Positions 28,810-37,897 of a stretch of DNA of 64,000 nucleotides are shown here, in pieces. The stretch is from Citromicrobium sp. JLT1363 (lineage in GTDB: Bacteria > Pseudomonadota > Alphaproteobacteria > Sphingomonadales > Sphingomonadaceae). The position numbers and the translations under genes were made by a program. Position 1 is the first letter of the stretch. Every line of letters starts with the position of its first letter. The notes beneath the pieces were generated by a model that did not search any database, had not been told where the DNA came from, and was given only the letters and a program-made list of their open reading frames with translations. The stretch is taken from contig NZ_AEUE01000001.1 in NCBI RefSeq assembly GCF_000186705.1, positions 310,001 to 374,000 of the forward strand, given 5' to 3'.

Positions 28810-31505
28810 TGACAGATCAAGCCACAGCCAGCTTCGTCAATATCGGCGAGCGTACGAATGTGACCGGGTCCGCCCGGTTCAAGAAGCTCATCATGAACGG
28901 CGATTACACCGCCGCCGTGGAAGTTGCGCGCCAGCAGGTGGAGAACGGCGCGCAGGTGATCGACGTGAACATGGACGAAGGCCTGCTCGACGCGGTCGAG
29001 GCGATGACCACGTTCCTCAAGCTGATCACCGCAGAGCCCGATATCGCGCGTGTGCCGATCATGGTCGACAGCTCCAAGTGGGAGGTGATCGAAGCGGGGC
29101 TGCAGTGCGTGTCCGGCAAGCCGATCGTCAATTCGATCAGCATGAAGGAAGGCGAGGAGGAATTCCTCGATCATGCGCGCAGGTGCATGGATTACGGCGC
29201 CGCCGCGGTGGTGATGGCCTTCGACGAGGTCGGCCAGGCGGACACCAAGGAGCGCAAGGTCGAAATCTGCACCCGCGCCTACAAGCTGCTGACGGGGATC
29301 GGCTTCCCGCCCGAAGACATCATCTTCGATCCCAATATCTTCGCTGTGGCGACGGGGATCGAGGAGCATGATCGCTACGGCCTCGACTTCCTGGAGGCGG
29401 TGAAGGAGATCAAGGAAAACTGCCCGCACGCCAAGACCAGCGGCGGCCTTTCCAACCTGTCCTTCAGTTTTCGCGGCAACGAGATCGTGCGCCGGGCGAT
29501 GCACTCGGTCTTCCTGTACCACGCCATCCCGCTCGGCTTCGACATGGCCATCGTCAATGCAGGCCAGCTGGACGTCTACGACGATATTGATCCCGAACTG
29601 CGCGACGCGTGCGAGGACGTTATCCTCAACCGCGAGGTGGAAGGCGACGAGACCGCGACCGAGAAGCTGATCGCGCTCGCCGAAAGCTACAAGGGCAAGG
29701 ACAAGAAGGCGGAAAAGGAAGCCGCCGAATGGCGCGGCTGGCCGGTCGAGAAGCGGCTGGAGCACGCGCTGGTCAAGGGCATCGACGCGCATATCATCGA
29801 CGATACCGAGGAAATGCGCGCCGCCACCGCCGAACGCGGCGGGCGTCCGATCGAGGTGATCGAAGGCCCGCTGATGGACGGGATGAACGTGGTCGGCGAC
29901 CTGTTCGGATCGGGCAAGATGTTCCTGCCGCAGGTGGTCAAGTCCGCCCGCGTGATGAAGAAGGCCGTGGGCTACCTGTTCCCCTTCATCGAGGAGGAAA
30001 AGGACGAGAACGCCAAGGCCAAGGGCAAGATCGTGATGGCGACCGTGAAGGGCGACGTGCACGATATCGGCAAGAACATCGTCGGCGTCGTGCTCCAGTG
30101 CAATGGCTACGAAGTCATCGATCTTGGCGTGATGGTGCCGTGGAGCGACATCCTGAAGGCCGCCAACGAGAACGATGCCGACATCATCGGCCTGTCGGGC
30201 CTGATCACCCCCTCGCTGGACGAGATGGTGACCGTGGCCGAGGAAATGCAGGACGCGGGGATGGACATTCCGCTGCTGATCGGCGGCGCGACCACCAGCA
30301 AGGTGCACACTGCGCTCAAGATCGACCAGGCCTATGACGGGCCGGTGATCCACGTGCTCGATGCGAGCCGTGCGGTCGGAGTCGCCAGTCGCCTGCTGTC
30401 CGACACGCAGCGCGATGCCTTCGTCAGCGATACGGCTGAAGAATACCACACCGTGCGTGAAAAACGCGCGGGCAAGGGGCCCAGCAAGCTGCTGCCGATC
30501 AGGGAAGCGCGCGAGAATGCGGCGCCGATCGACTTTTCCGAGAAACCGCGCGCGCCCATCAAGCCGGGCCTGCATGTGTTCGACGACTGGTCGATTGCCG
30601 ATCTGCGCAGGTATATCGACTGGACGCCCTTCTTCCGCGCGTGGGAGCTGCACGGCAACTATCCCGCGATCCTGGAAGACGAGACCGTGGGGGAAACCGC
30701 GCGCAGCCTGTGGGACGACGCGCAGGCCATGCTCGACACGATCGTCGAGGAAAACTGGCTCAGGGCGCGCGGCGTTGCGGGCCTGTGGCCGTGCCACCGC
30801 GATGGCGACGATCTGGTGATCCATCACCGGCACGTGCACGACGTCGTGAGCAAGGATGGCGGCCATTACGAGGACGGCGCGATCCCCGATCTCGACCGCA
30901 CGAACGAACGCAGCGCGCGCCTCCCCATGCTGCGCCAGCAGGTGCAGAAGAGCCGGGAACGCCCGAACATGTGCCTGGCCGATTTCGTCGATCCGGCGGG
31001 CGACTGGGTCGGCGGCTTTGCGGTCGGCATCCATGGTATCGACGAACCGTCCAAGCGCTTCCAGGAAGCCAAGGACGATTATTCGGACATTCTGCTCAAG
31101 GCGCTGGCGGATCGCTTCGCGGAAGCCTTCGCCGAGGCGCTGCACGAGAAGGTGCGCAAGGAACTGTGGGGCTACGCCCCGGACGAACAGTTCACCAACG
31201 AAGCGCTTATCAAGGAGCAGTATCGCGGCATCCGGCCCGCTCCGGGCTATCCGGCATGCCCCGACCATTCCTTGAAGCCGATCCTGTTCGACATGCTGGA
31301 CGCGGAAGAGAACACGGGCCTTTCCCTGACGGAGAGCTTCGCCATGTGGCCCACCTCCGCCGTCAGCGGCCTTTATTTCGGGCATCCCGAAAGCGCCTAT
31401 TTCGGCGTCGCGACCATCGGCCGCGACCAGCTGGAGGATTACGCGAAGCGCAGGGACGTGGATATCGACACCGCCGAACGCTGGCTGCGGCCCAATCTGG
31501 ATTGA
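28809..31505 (+). CDS. metH: Methionine synthase, folate/cobalamin/activation subunit (MetH C-terminal part)
   Basis: 898 residues, three MetH domains. A pterin-binding barrel ([18 protein letters not shown] at the N-terminus) comes first, then the cobalamin cap and Rossmann domain with the axial histidine His418 in DVHDIGKN and the LSGLITPS block, then the SAM-binding reactivation domain (about 565-898) with [12 protein letters not shown] and [11 protein letters not shown]. It transfers methyl from methyl-THF through cobalamin to homocysteine held on the subunit encoded just upstream. The ATG at 28809 overlaps that gene's stop by 1 nt. B12 is thus required; no metE is seen in the window. Confidence 0.95.
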   Translation: MTDQATASFVNIGERTNVTGSARFKKLIMNGDYTAAVEVARQQVENGAQVIDVNMDEGLLDAVEAMTTFLKLITAEPDIARVPIMVDSSKWEVIEAGLQCVSGKPIVNSISMKEGEEEFLDHARRCMDYGAAAVVMAFDEVGQADTKERKVEICTRAYKLLTGIGFPPEDIIFDPNIFAVATGIEEHDRYGLDFLEAVKEIKENCPHAKTSGGLSNLSFSFRGNEIVRRAMHSVFLYHAIPLGFDMAIVNAGQLDVYDDIDPELRDACEDVILNREVEGDETATEKLIALAESYKGKDKKAEKEAAEWRGWPVEKRLEHALVKGIDAHIIDDTEEMRAATAERGGRPIEVIEGPLMDGMNVVGDLFGSGKMFLPQVVKSARVMKKAVGYLFPFIEEEKDENAKAKGKIVMATVKGDVHDIGKNIVGVVLQCNGYEVIDLGVMVPWSDILKAANENDADIIGLSGLITPSLDEMVTVAEEMQDAGMDIPLLIGGATTSKVHTALKIDQAYDGPVIHVLDASRAVGVASRLLSDTQRDAFVSDTAEEYHTVREKRAGKGPSKLLPIREARENAAPIDFSEKPRAPIKPGLHVFDDWSIADLRRYIDWTPFFRAWELHGNYPAILEDETVGETARSLWDDAQAMLDTIVEENWLRARGVAGLWPCHRDGDDLVIHHRHVHDVVSKDGGHYEDGAIPDLDRTNERSARLPMLRQQVQKSRERPNMCLADFVDPAGDWVGGFAVGIHGIDEPSKRFQEAKDDYSDILLKALADRFAEAFAEALHEKVRKELWGYAPDEQFTNEALIKEQYRGIRPAPGYPACPDHSLKPILFDMLDAEENTGLSLTESFAMWPTSAVSGLYFGHPESAYFGVATIGRDQLEDYAKRRDVDIDTAERWLRPNLD

Positions 31506-31541
31506 CGCACTGCAGCAGATGACGCACACGAACACTGTTCT

Positions 31542-31561
31542 CCGCAGAAGCGATTCTGCGG
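31542..31561 (+). other. Perfect stem-loop between metH and the glycine riboswitch
   Basis: CCGCAGAA (31542-31549) pairs with TTCTGCGG (31554-31561) around a GCGA loop, which is a GNRA tetraloop. It lies 36 nt past the metH stop and just before the first glycine aptamer. No T run follows, so it is either a weak or Rho-assisted terminator/3' stabiliser for metH, or a leader helix next to the riboswitch. Confidence 0.5.
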
Positions 31562-31564
31562 CGG

Positions 31565-31742
31565 AGCGCGCGGGAGAGCCCGCCGGCCTGCAAGCCGGCG
31601 GCGCCGAAGGAGCAACCGCCCCGGAAACTCTCAGGCACGACGAACCGCGCGCGCCGAACGGACACTCTGGAAAGCGCCTCGCCCGACAAGGCAGGCCACC
31701 GAAGGGGTACGCTCTCAGGTTTTCCGACAGAGGGGGCTGGCG
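31565..31742 (+). promoter_or_regulatory. Tandem glycine riboswitch (two aptamers)
   Basis: Both aptamers show the conserved glycine-riboswitch cores. The first has GGGAGAG (about 31572), GCCGAAGGAGCAA (about 31602), AAACTCTCAGGCA (about 31625). The second starts near GGACACTCTGGAAAG (about 31660), followed by CACCGAAGGGG (about 31697), CTCTCAGGTTTTCCGACAG (about 31712) and AGAGGGGGC. Tandem aptamers of this class raise gcvT operon expression when glycine is high. The expression platform must be in 31743-31790, before the gcvT ATG, where no good ribosome site or T run stands out. Boundaries are approximate. Confidence 0.95.
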
Positions 31743-31790
31743 GCAAGGATGCGCGATACCGCGCGTCTTCCCGCGACTGTCGGATATTGA

Positions 31791-32909
31791 ATGATGAGCG
31801 AAGAAGAGACCGAAACTCCGCCCGAAACCCTGGCCCTCGATGCGTGGCATCGCGCCCATGGCGCGCGCATGGTTCCTTTCGCGGGCTATGAAATGCCGAT
31901 CCAGTATGAAGGGATCGTGGCGGAACACGACTGGACGCGCGCCCACGCGGGCCTGTTCGACGTGAGCCACATGGGCCAGCTGACGCTCTCCGGCGACGGT
32001 GCGGCGCAAGCGCTGGAAGCGCTGGTCCCCGGCCTCGTCTCCAGCCTCAAGCCCGGCAAGATGCGCTATTCGCTGCTGCTGGCGGAAGATGGCGGCATCC
32101 TCGACGATCTGATGATCACCAATACGGGCGAGCATATCGCGCTGGTGGTCAACGGCGCGTGCAAGTGGGACGATATCGCGTTCCTGCGCGAACACCTGCC
32201 CGACGAGATCACTCTGACCCATCATGACGAGCAGGCGCTGCTGGCACTGCAGGGTCCCGAAGCGGTCGATGCACTGGGCGAACTGGTGCCGGGCGCCGCC
32301 GAACTCGTGTTCATGACCGCAGGCTATTACGACTGGAACGGCGTGCCGCTGTGGATCAGCCGCGCGGGCTATACCGGTGAGGACGGGTTCGAGATTTCGG
32401 TCCCCGCCGAACATGCCGAGAAGCTCGCCACCGCGCTGGTGGAAGACAAGCGCGTGAAGCCGATCGGGCTGGGCGCGCGCGATTCGCTGCGCCTCGAAGC
32501 GGGCCTGCCGCTCTACGGGCACGACCTGACCGCCGAGATCGACCCCGTCAGTGCCGACCTGACCTTCGCGCTGAGCAAGAAGCGGCGCGAGAGCGGCGGC
32601 TATCACGGGCACGAGCGGATCAGCGCCGCGCTGCTCGATGGTTCGCAGCGCACCCGCATCGGCCTCGTGCTCGATGGGCGACTTCCCGCGCGCGAGGGTT
32701 CGGAGATTTTCGCGGGCGACACCCAGGTCGGTACCGTCACCAGCGGCGGCTTCTCACCCACGCTCGGCCACCCCATCGCCATGGGTTACGTCGAGGCGGG
32801 CCGCGCCGAGATCGGCACCGCGCTCGAAGTGCAGGTCCGCAGCAAACGCCTTCCCGCGCGCGTCGCGCAAATGCCCTTTGTCCCACATCGCTATTATCGA
32901 GGGAGTTGA
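31791..32909 (+). CDS. gcvT: Glycine cleavage system T-protein (aminomethyltransferase)
   Basis: 372 residues. It takes the aminomethyl group from lipoylated GcvH and makes 5,10-methylene-THF and ammonia. Typical blocks are [62 protein letters not shown] and a C-terminal [19 protein letters not shown] codons stand at 31791 and 31794. It is the first gene behind the glycine riboswitch; gcvH follows 4 nt later, so the cleavage system is one transcript. Confidence 0.97.
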   Translation: MMSEEETETPPETLALDAWHRAHGARMVPFAGYEMPIQYEGIVAEHDWTRAHAGLFDVSHMGQLTLSGDGAAQALEALVPGLVSSLKPGKMRYSLLLAEDGGILDDLMITNTGEHIALVVNGACKWDDIAFLREHLPDEITLTHHDEQALLALQGPEAVDALGELVPGAAELVFMTAGYYDWNGVPLWISRAGYTGEDGFEISVPAEHAEKLATALVEDKRVKPIGLGARDSLRLEAGLPLYGHDLTAEIDPVSADLTFALSKKRRESGGYHGHERISAALLDGSQRTRIGLVLDGRLPAREGSEIFAGDTQVGTVTSGGFSPTLGHPIAMGYVEAGRAEIGTALEVQVRSKRLPARVAQMPFVPHRYYRGS

Positions 32910-32913
32910 GCAA

Positions 32914-33285
32914 ATGTCCCGTTACTACACCGAAGACCACGAATGGATCGAAGTGGAAGGCGAAGCCGCCACCGTCGGTATCACCGAATATGCACAGGAA
33001 CAGCTGGGCGACATCGTGTTCGTCGAATTGCCCGAGGAAGGCGCCGAGCTTGAGAAGAGCAAGGACGCGGCGGTCGTCGAATCCGTGAAGGCGGCGAGCG
33101 ACGTCTACGCGCCGATCACCGGCACGGTGATCGAAGTGAACTCCGCGCTCGAAGACGACCCCGCTCTGGTCAATTCCTCGCCCGAGGAAGACGGCTGGTT
33201 CTTCAAGCTGACCATCGCCGACGAGAGCGAGCTCGAAGGCCTGATGGACGAAGCCGCCTACAAGAGTTTCGTCGACGGGCTGTGA
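32914..33285 (+). CDS. gcvH: Glycine cleavage system H-protein
   Basis: 123 residues, a lipoyl carrier. Lipoate should be attached at Lys59 in the VESVKAASD motif. The protein starts [12 protein letters not shown], also typical of the family, and shuttles the aminomethyl intermediate between the P-, T- and L-proteins. The ATG at 32914 has GAGGGAG upstream. A 10-bp palindrome separates it from gcvPA. Confidence 0.97.
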   Translation: MSRYYTEDHEWIEVEGEAATVGITEYAQEQLGDIVFVELPEEGAELEKSKDAAVVESVKAASDVYAPITGTVIEVNSALEDDPALVNSSPEEDGWFFKLTIADESELEGLMDEAAYKSFVDGL

Positions 33286-33294
33286 TGCCTCAAG

Positions 33295-33318
33295 CCCCCT
33301 CCCCTTCAGGGGAGGGGG
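33295..33318. repeat. Perfect 10-bp palindromic stem-loop between gcvH and gcvPA
   Basis: CCCCCTCCCC (33295-33304) pairs with GGGGAGGGGG (33309-33318) around a TTCA loop, all within the 47 nt between gcvH and gcvPA. No T run follows, so it is not an intrinsic terminator. Such short G/C-only palindromes recur between genes in sphingomonad genomes, and a 5' stabiliser or processing role is possible here. Confidence 0.8.
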
Positions 33319-33332
33319 TGACTGGAGAAATT

Positions 33333-34700
33333 ATGCGCTACCTCCCCCTGACCGATGCCGACCGTGGCGAAATGCTGGCCAAGATCGGTGCGTCCAGTAT
33401 CGACGACCTGTTCGTCGACGTGCCCGAAGAGGCGCGGCTCGACGGCCCGATCCACGACCTGCCGATGCACGCCAGCGAGATGGCGGTGGAGCGGCATATG
33501 CGTGCGCTCTCCAAGAAGAACCTCGCGGCAGCAGACGCGCCGTTCTTCCTCGGCGCGGGCGCCTATCGCCACCACGTGCCCGCGAGCGTCGATCACATCA
33601 TCCAGCGCGGCGAGTTCCTGACGGCCTACACGCCCTATCAGCCGGAGATCGCGCAGGGCACGCTGCAGATGCTGTTCGAGTTCCAGAGCCAGGTCGCGCG
33701 GCTCTATGGGTGCGCGGTGGCCAATGCCTCGATGTACGACGGCTCGACCGCGTGCTGGGAAGCGATTGCGATGGCGGGGCGGATCGCGCGGGGCAAGCGC
33801 AAGAAGGTCGTCCTCTCGGGCGCGCTGCACCCGCATTATGCCGAGGTCATCCGGACCATGGCGAAGTTCACCGAGGACGAGATTGCCGACGCGCAGCCAA
33901 CCTTGCAGGGCAGCCCCGATGTCGATGGTCTGGTGAGCCGGATCGACGAGGATACCTCCTGCGTCGTGGTCCAGTACCCCGACATCCTCGGGCGGCTGTG
34001 CGACCTCGAGAAGATCACCGAGGCCGCGCACGCCAAGGGCGCGCTGGTGATCGCGGTCAATCTGGAGCCCGTGGCGCTCGGTGCGATCAAATCGCCCGGC
34101 GAGATGGGCGCGGATATCGTGGTGGGGGAAGGGCAGGCGCTGGGCGTCGGCCTGCAGTTCGGCGGGCCTTACCTCGGGCTGTTCGCGGTCCGCGACCAGA
34201 AGCACGTGCGCATGATGCCGGGGCGGCTGTGTGGCGAGACCGTGGACGCGGAGGGCAAGCGTGGCTTCGTGCTGACGCTCTCGACGCGCGAACAGCATAT
34301 CCGGCGCGAGAAGGCGACCAGCAATATCTGCACCAATAGCGGCCTGTGCGCGCTCGCCTTCAACGTCCACATGACGCTGCTGGGCGAGGAAGGGCTGCGG
34401 CGGCTGGCGGCGGAGAACCATCGTCTTGCCTGCATCGCGGCGGACAAGCTGGCGCAGGTGCCCGGCGTCACCGTGCTGAACGATCATTTCTTCAACGAAT
34501 TCACGATCCGGCTGGGTCAGGATGCGCGCGAAGTGGTGCGCAAGCTGGCCCAGGACGGCATCCTCGCGGGTGTCTCGCTCGGTCGCCTCTATCCGGATGC
34601 GGACGACCTGTCGGACGGGCTGCTCGTCACGCTTACCGAAACCACCAGTGAGGAGGATATCGACGCCCTCTGCGCTGCCCTGAAGGAGGTGCTGGCATGA
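33333..34700 (+). CDS. gcvPA: Glycine dehydrogenase (decarboxylating) subunit 1
   Basis: 455 residues, the N-terminal half of the P-protein, which in many bacteria is one 950-residue chain and here is two. Features are MRYLPLTDADRGEML, the SFxGAGAYRHHVPA-like block (LGAGAYRHHVPASVD), FLTAYTPYQPEIAQGTLQ and the SNICTNSGLCALAF stretch. With the second subunit it decarboxylates glycine and loads the aminomethyl group on GcvH. The ATG at 33333 has GGAGAA upstream; an earlier GTG/ATG region at 33282 runs through the palindrome and is unlikely. Stop overlaps gcvPB by 4 nt. Confidence 0.95.
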   Translation: MRYLPLTDADRGEMLAKIGASSIDDLFVDVPEEARLDGPIHDLPMHASEMAVERHMRALSKKNLAAADAPFFLGAGAYRHHVPASVDHIIQRGEFLTAYTPYQPEIAQGTLQMLFEFQSQVARLYGCAVANASMYDGSTACWEAIAMAGRIARGKRKKVVLSGALHPHYAEVIRTMAKFTEDEIADAQPTLQGSPDVDGLVSRIDEDTSCVVVQYPDILGRLCDLEKITEAAHAKGALVIAVNLEPVALGAIKSPGEMGADIVVGEGQALGVGLQFGGPYLGLFAVRDQKHVRMMPGRLCGETVDAEGKRGFVLTLSTREQHIRREKATSNICTNSGLCALAFNVHMTLLGEEGLRRLAAENHRLACIAADKLAQVPGVTVLNDHFFNEFTIRLGQDAREVVRKLAQDGILAGVSLGRLYPDADDLSDGLLVTLTETTSEEDIDALCAALKEVLA

Positions 34701-36298
34701 ACGCGCCCAACAAGTCCGGCTGGAAGCCCAGCGCGCCCGTAACCGGCGACAGCGACAGCCCCACCACCACCGGCAACCGCGCGCTGATGCTGGAAGAACC
34801 GCTGATCTTCGAGATCGGGCGGACCGGCACAACCGGCGTCGACCTGCCGCCGGTGCCGGAGAATACCTCCAACCGCCTCGGCGGGATGGAGCGCAGCGAG
34901 ACGATCGGCCTGCCCGGTCTCTCGGAGCCCGAAGCGGTGCGCCACTATACCCGGCTGAGCCGCCAGAACTATGCGATCGACCTCGGGCTCTTCCCGCTGG
35001 GCAGCTGCACGATGAAGCACAACCCCCGCCTGAACGAGAAGGTGGCGCGCATGCCCGGCTTCGCGGACGTTCACCCGCTGCAGCCGGCGGATACCGTGCG
35101 GGGCGCGCTGGAAGTGGTCAGCGAACTGGCCAACTGGCTGGTCACGCTCACCGGCATGCACTCGGTCGCGATGAGCCCGAAGGCGGGCGCGCATGGCGAG
35201 CTGTGCGGGATCCTGTGCATCCGCGCCGCGCTCGAAGCGCGCGGCGATGCGCGCAAGGTCGTGCTGGTGCCCGAGAGCGCGCACGGCACCAACCCCGCCA
35301 CCGCCGCCTTCGCGGGCTACGAGGTGGAGGATATCCCCGCCACCGCCGAAGGCCGCGTGGATCTGGAAAAGCTGAAGGCACGCCTCGGACCGGACGTTGC
35401 GGCGGTGATGATCACCAACCCGAACACCTGCGGGTTGTTCGAGCGGGACATGAAGGCGATCTCCGACGCGGTCCACGCGGCGGGCGGCTTCGTCTATTGC
35501 GACGGCGCGAACTTCAACGCGATCGTCGGCAAGGTGCGCCCCGGCGACCTCGGCGTGGATGCGATGCACATCAATCTGCACAAGACCTTCTCCACCCCGC
35601 ACGGCGGCGGCGGGCCGGGCAGCGGCCCGGTCGTTCTGTCCGAAGCGCTCTCTCCCTACGCCCCGCTCCCCTTCACCGCGAAGGGTGAGGACGGCACGGT
35701 GCATCTGGTGGAAGAAGAGAACGCCGGTGAATGGGGCCATTCGGACGCCTTCGGGCGGATGACCGCGTTCCACGGCCAGATGGGCATGTTCACGCGTGCG
35801 CTGGCCTACATGCTCAGCCACGGGGCGGATGGCCTGGCTCAGGTGGCCGAGGATGCGGTGCTCAACGCCAACTACATCCTGCGTTCGCTCGACGATCTGC
35901 TGCTTGCGCCATACGGCGAAAGCGGCCCCTGCATGCACGAGGCGCTGTTCGGCGATGAAGGCTTTGCAGAGGATATCTCCACGCTCGACCTCGCCAAGGC
36001 ACTGATCGACGAGGGCTTCCATCCGATGACCATGTACTTCCCGCTGGTGGTCCACGGCGCGATGCTGATCGAGCCGACCGAAACCGAGAGCAAGGCGGGG
36101 CTCGACCAGTTCATCGCCGCGCTGCGTTCGGTCGCGGAACGGGCCAAGGCGGGCGACGATAGTCTGAAGGCCGCGCCGTACTTTGCGCCGCGCAGACGGC
36201 TCGACGAAACGCAGGCGGCGAGGAAGCCGGTGCTGGCGTGGGAGGGCGAGCTCGCCCCCGCAGGCAAACCTGTGGCGAGCGAGATCGGCGGGCAGTAG
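34697..36298 (+). CDS. gcvPB: Glycine dehydrogenase (decarboxylating) subunit 2
   Basis: 533 residues, the C-terminal half of the P-protein. It holds the PLP lysine, Lys296 in NLHKTFSTPHGGGGPG, with the conserved LGSCTMKHNPR, PESAHGTNPATA and MITNPNTCGLFE blocks. It forms the heteromeric decarboxylase with gcvPA. It is the last gene of the gcv operon. The following lipoprotein gene starts 62 nt later with its own strong ribosome site, and no terminator is visible between them. Confidence 0.95.
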   Translation: MNAPNKSGWKPSAPVTGDSDSPTTTGNRALMLEEPLIFEIGRTGTTGVDLPPVPENTSNRLGGMERSETIGLPGLSEPEAVRHYTRLSRQNYAIDLGLFPLGSCTMKHNPRLNEKVARMPGFADVHPLQPADTVRGALEVVSELANWLVTLTGMHSVAMSPKAGAHGELCGILCIRAALEARGDARKVVLVPESAHGTNPATAAFAGYEVEDIPATAEGRVDLEKLKARLGPDVAAVMITNPNTCGLFERDMKAISDAVHAAGGFVYCDGANFNAIVGKVRPGDLGVDAMHINLHKTFSTPHGGGGPGSGPVVLSEALSPYAPLPFTAKGEDGTVHLVEEENAGEWGHSDAFGRMTAFHGQMGMFTRALAYMLSHGADGLAQVAEDAVLNANYILRSLDDLLLAPYGESGPCMHEALFGDEGFAEDISTLDLAKALIDEGFHPMTMYFPLVVHGAMLIEPTETESKAGLDQFIAALRSVAERAKAGDDSLKAAPYFAPRRRLDETQAARKPVLAWEGELAPAGKPVASEIGGQ

Positions 36299-36360
36299 TC
36301 TTGTAACGCGCGCGCCTGCCCGGCATGATCCTTCCTCGCAACCGGGGGAGGTCAGACATT

Positions 36361-37053
36361 ATGCGTTTTGCGATCGGGATCGTGGCTGCGGCCATTCTGG
36401 TGAGTGGCTGCGGAGAGGCATCGGCGGATGATGTCCCCTCGGCAGGTGAAGCAGCCTCCGCCACGCAGGCCGCCGCCTCGCCGGAGGCAGCCGAACCCGA
36501 ACCGCTGCGCGGTCCGGACCTTTCGGGCCTTTTCGACGCGGACGAGAACCATGTACTCGCGCCCATGACCATGGATGCGCGCATGCTGCTCGACTATTCC
36601 TTCAAACGCAGCGAGGATGGCACGGCGCTGGTCTCGACTGGCCCGCGCCCGGTGCCGACCACGGAGTCCACTGTCACGTCGCGGATCATCCCGCCCGAGG
36701 GCGCAGACGGCCTGTGGAAGGTGCGACTGGATTTCGAAGGTCAGTGGGAAGGTCTGCAGGTTCTCGGCCTAGGGACGGACACATGGCCCGAAGCCTTCAC
36801 GCCAAGGCCGAATCTAACGATGATGTACTTCGCGCAGCCCGTGCCCGTCGTCGCGGCGAAGCTCGCGGAACTCGGGATCGAGGTGAACCCGGATGGCTCG
36901 CCGAAGGTGCTTAACCGGACGCCGGCCGATCTCCACCCGGCCGGAGTCGGGAATCGCTTCGACTGGCACGGTCAGGTCAGCATGGTGCGCGAGGTGGAGG
37001 GCAAGACGGCCTACGTCTTCTGGCAGGGCTTTTTCGACGACGGCACCTACTGA
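36361..37053 (+). CDS. Hypothetical lipoprotein
   Basis: 230 residues with a lipoprotein signal (VSGCGEA, Cys17 by count) and a low-complexity linker rich in Ala, Glu and Pro (about 25-50). The remainder is an unassigned globular domain with motifs such as STVTSRIIPPEGADGLW and YFAQPVPVVAAKLAELG. The ATG at 36361 has a GGGGGAGG ribosome site. It may be co-transcribed with the Nmad3-like gene that starts 20 nt past its stop. I do not recognise a family. Confidence 0.75.
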   Translation: MRFAIGIVAAAILVSGCGEASADDVPSAGEAASATQAAASPEAAEPEPLRGPDLSGLFDADENHVLAPMTMDARMLLDYSFKRSEDGTALVSTGPRPVPTTESTVTSRIIPPEGADGLWKVRLDFEGQWEGLQVLGLGTDTWPEAFTPRPNLTMMYFAQPVPVVAAKLAELGIEVNPDGSPKVLNRTPADLHPAGVGNRFDWHGQVSMVREVEGKTAYVFWQGFFDDGTY

Positions 37054-37072
37054 CCGGAAACGGAAAGACAAT

Positions 37073-37804
37073 GTGCGGATAATCTTCAGCCGCAAGGGGT
37101 TCGACAGCGGATCGGGCGGGGGATCCTCGCCCATCGTGGACCGCGTTCCGGTTTCGCTGCCAATCCCCGACACCAAGGGGATCGCGCGCACGACCTACGG
37201 CGATCTGGGCCTGGCCGAGCATGTCGCACAGGCGAGCAGGGGTGCCTATGGTACGGACAGTCTCTGCCACCACGATCCGATGTTTACCCCCGACGGTCGC
37301 TGTATCTTCGGGCAGGTCGGCTCGGCGCAAACGCACCTTGCCAACAATGGCGTGCGGCGGGCCGATGTGTTCGTGTTCTTCGGGCGTTTTGCGGGCGAGG
37401 GGCAGGGGCCGCATCATCGCATTTTCGGGTATTGCGAGGTCGAGCAGGTGATCGACCTGACCAGATGCGACGAAGCGATGCGCTCCGAATACGCCGCGCT
37501 CGGTCATCCGCATGCGCTGGGCCTGCATGGGGCGAACGATACGCTCTATGTCGGGCCGGGGCGCATGGCGGGCAGGGCGTCCGACGCGCTGCGACTGACT
37601 GCGCCGGGTGAAGCGCTCAGCCGGTGGGTGCGGCCGAAGTGGCTGCGGCGCGGCGACCTTTCGTTTCATGATGCCGATTGGCGCTGGGCCGAGCGCGGAC
37701 GTCTGATCGCGGTCAGCCGCGGGCAGGAATTCGTTGCGGATGTGGGCAGGCGCAAAGCCCCGCGCGAATGGCTCGCGCGGGTGATCGCGCAGATCCACGC
37801 ATAG
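37073..37804 (+). CDS. Nmad3-like protein (nucleotide-modification-associated domain)
   Basis: 243 residues from a GTG at 37073 (GGAAAG upstream). The N-terminus VRIIFSRKGFDSGSGGG followed by PVSLPIPD matches the start of the Nmad3 family, which was first noted near predicted DNA base-modification enzymes of phages and mobile elements. It also has GRFAGEGQGPHHRIFGY and GPGRMAGRASDALRLTA blocks. There is no other modification, phage or restriction gene nearby. Its biochemical role in a chromosome is unknown. It is 20 nt after the lipoprotein and converges on mmsB across a long palindromic repeat. Confidence 0.68.
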   Translation: MRIIFSRKGFDSGSGGGSSPIVDRVPVSLPIPDTKGIARTTYGDLGLAEHVAQASRGAYGTDSLCHHDPMFTPDGRCIFGQVGSAQTHLANNGVRRADVFVFFGRFAGEGQGPHHRIFGYCEVEQVIDLTRCDEAMRSEYAALGHPHALGLHGANDTLYVGPGRMAGRASDALRLTAPGEALSRWVRPKWLRRGDLSFHDADWRWAERGRLIAVSRGQEFVADVGRRKAPREWLARVIAQIHA

Positions 37805-37805
37805 T

Positions 37806-37890
37806 TCGTCATTGCGAGCGGCGGAGCCGCGCGGCAATCCAGAGTGTGCGTGAGGGCCCCTGGATTGCTTCGCTCCGCTCGCAATGACGA
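37806..37890. repeat. Long palindromic repeat between convergent genes
   Basis: A perfect 16-bp outer arm (TCGTCATTGCGAGCGG at 37806-37821, its complement at 37875-37890) encloses an inner pair CAATCCAG (37835-37842)/CTGGATTG (37860-37867). The whole 85 nt fills the gap between the convergent Nmad3-like and mmsB genes. The ATTGCGAGCG...CAATCCAG motif is a known type of dispersed palindromic repeat in several alphaproteobacteria. It may stop or stabilise both transcripts. Confidence 0.85.
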
Positions 37891-37897
37891 GGAAGTG

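Noticed and set aside
28563-32612. A 1349-codon open frame on the minus strand opposite metH and gcvT
   Set aside because: It runs against two well-recognised genes and the glycine riboswitch, and its residues are rich in His, Arg, Asp and Val in the pattern produced by reading the antisense of G+C-rich codons. No domain is seen.
33295-33318. Hairpin considered as an intrinsic terminator within the gcv operon
   Set aside because: No T run follows and the next gene of the same pathway starts 15 nt later.
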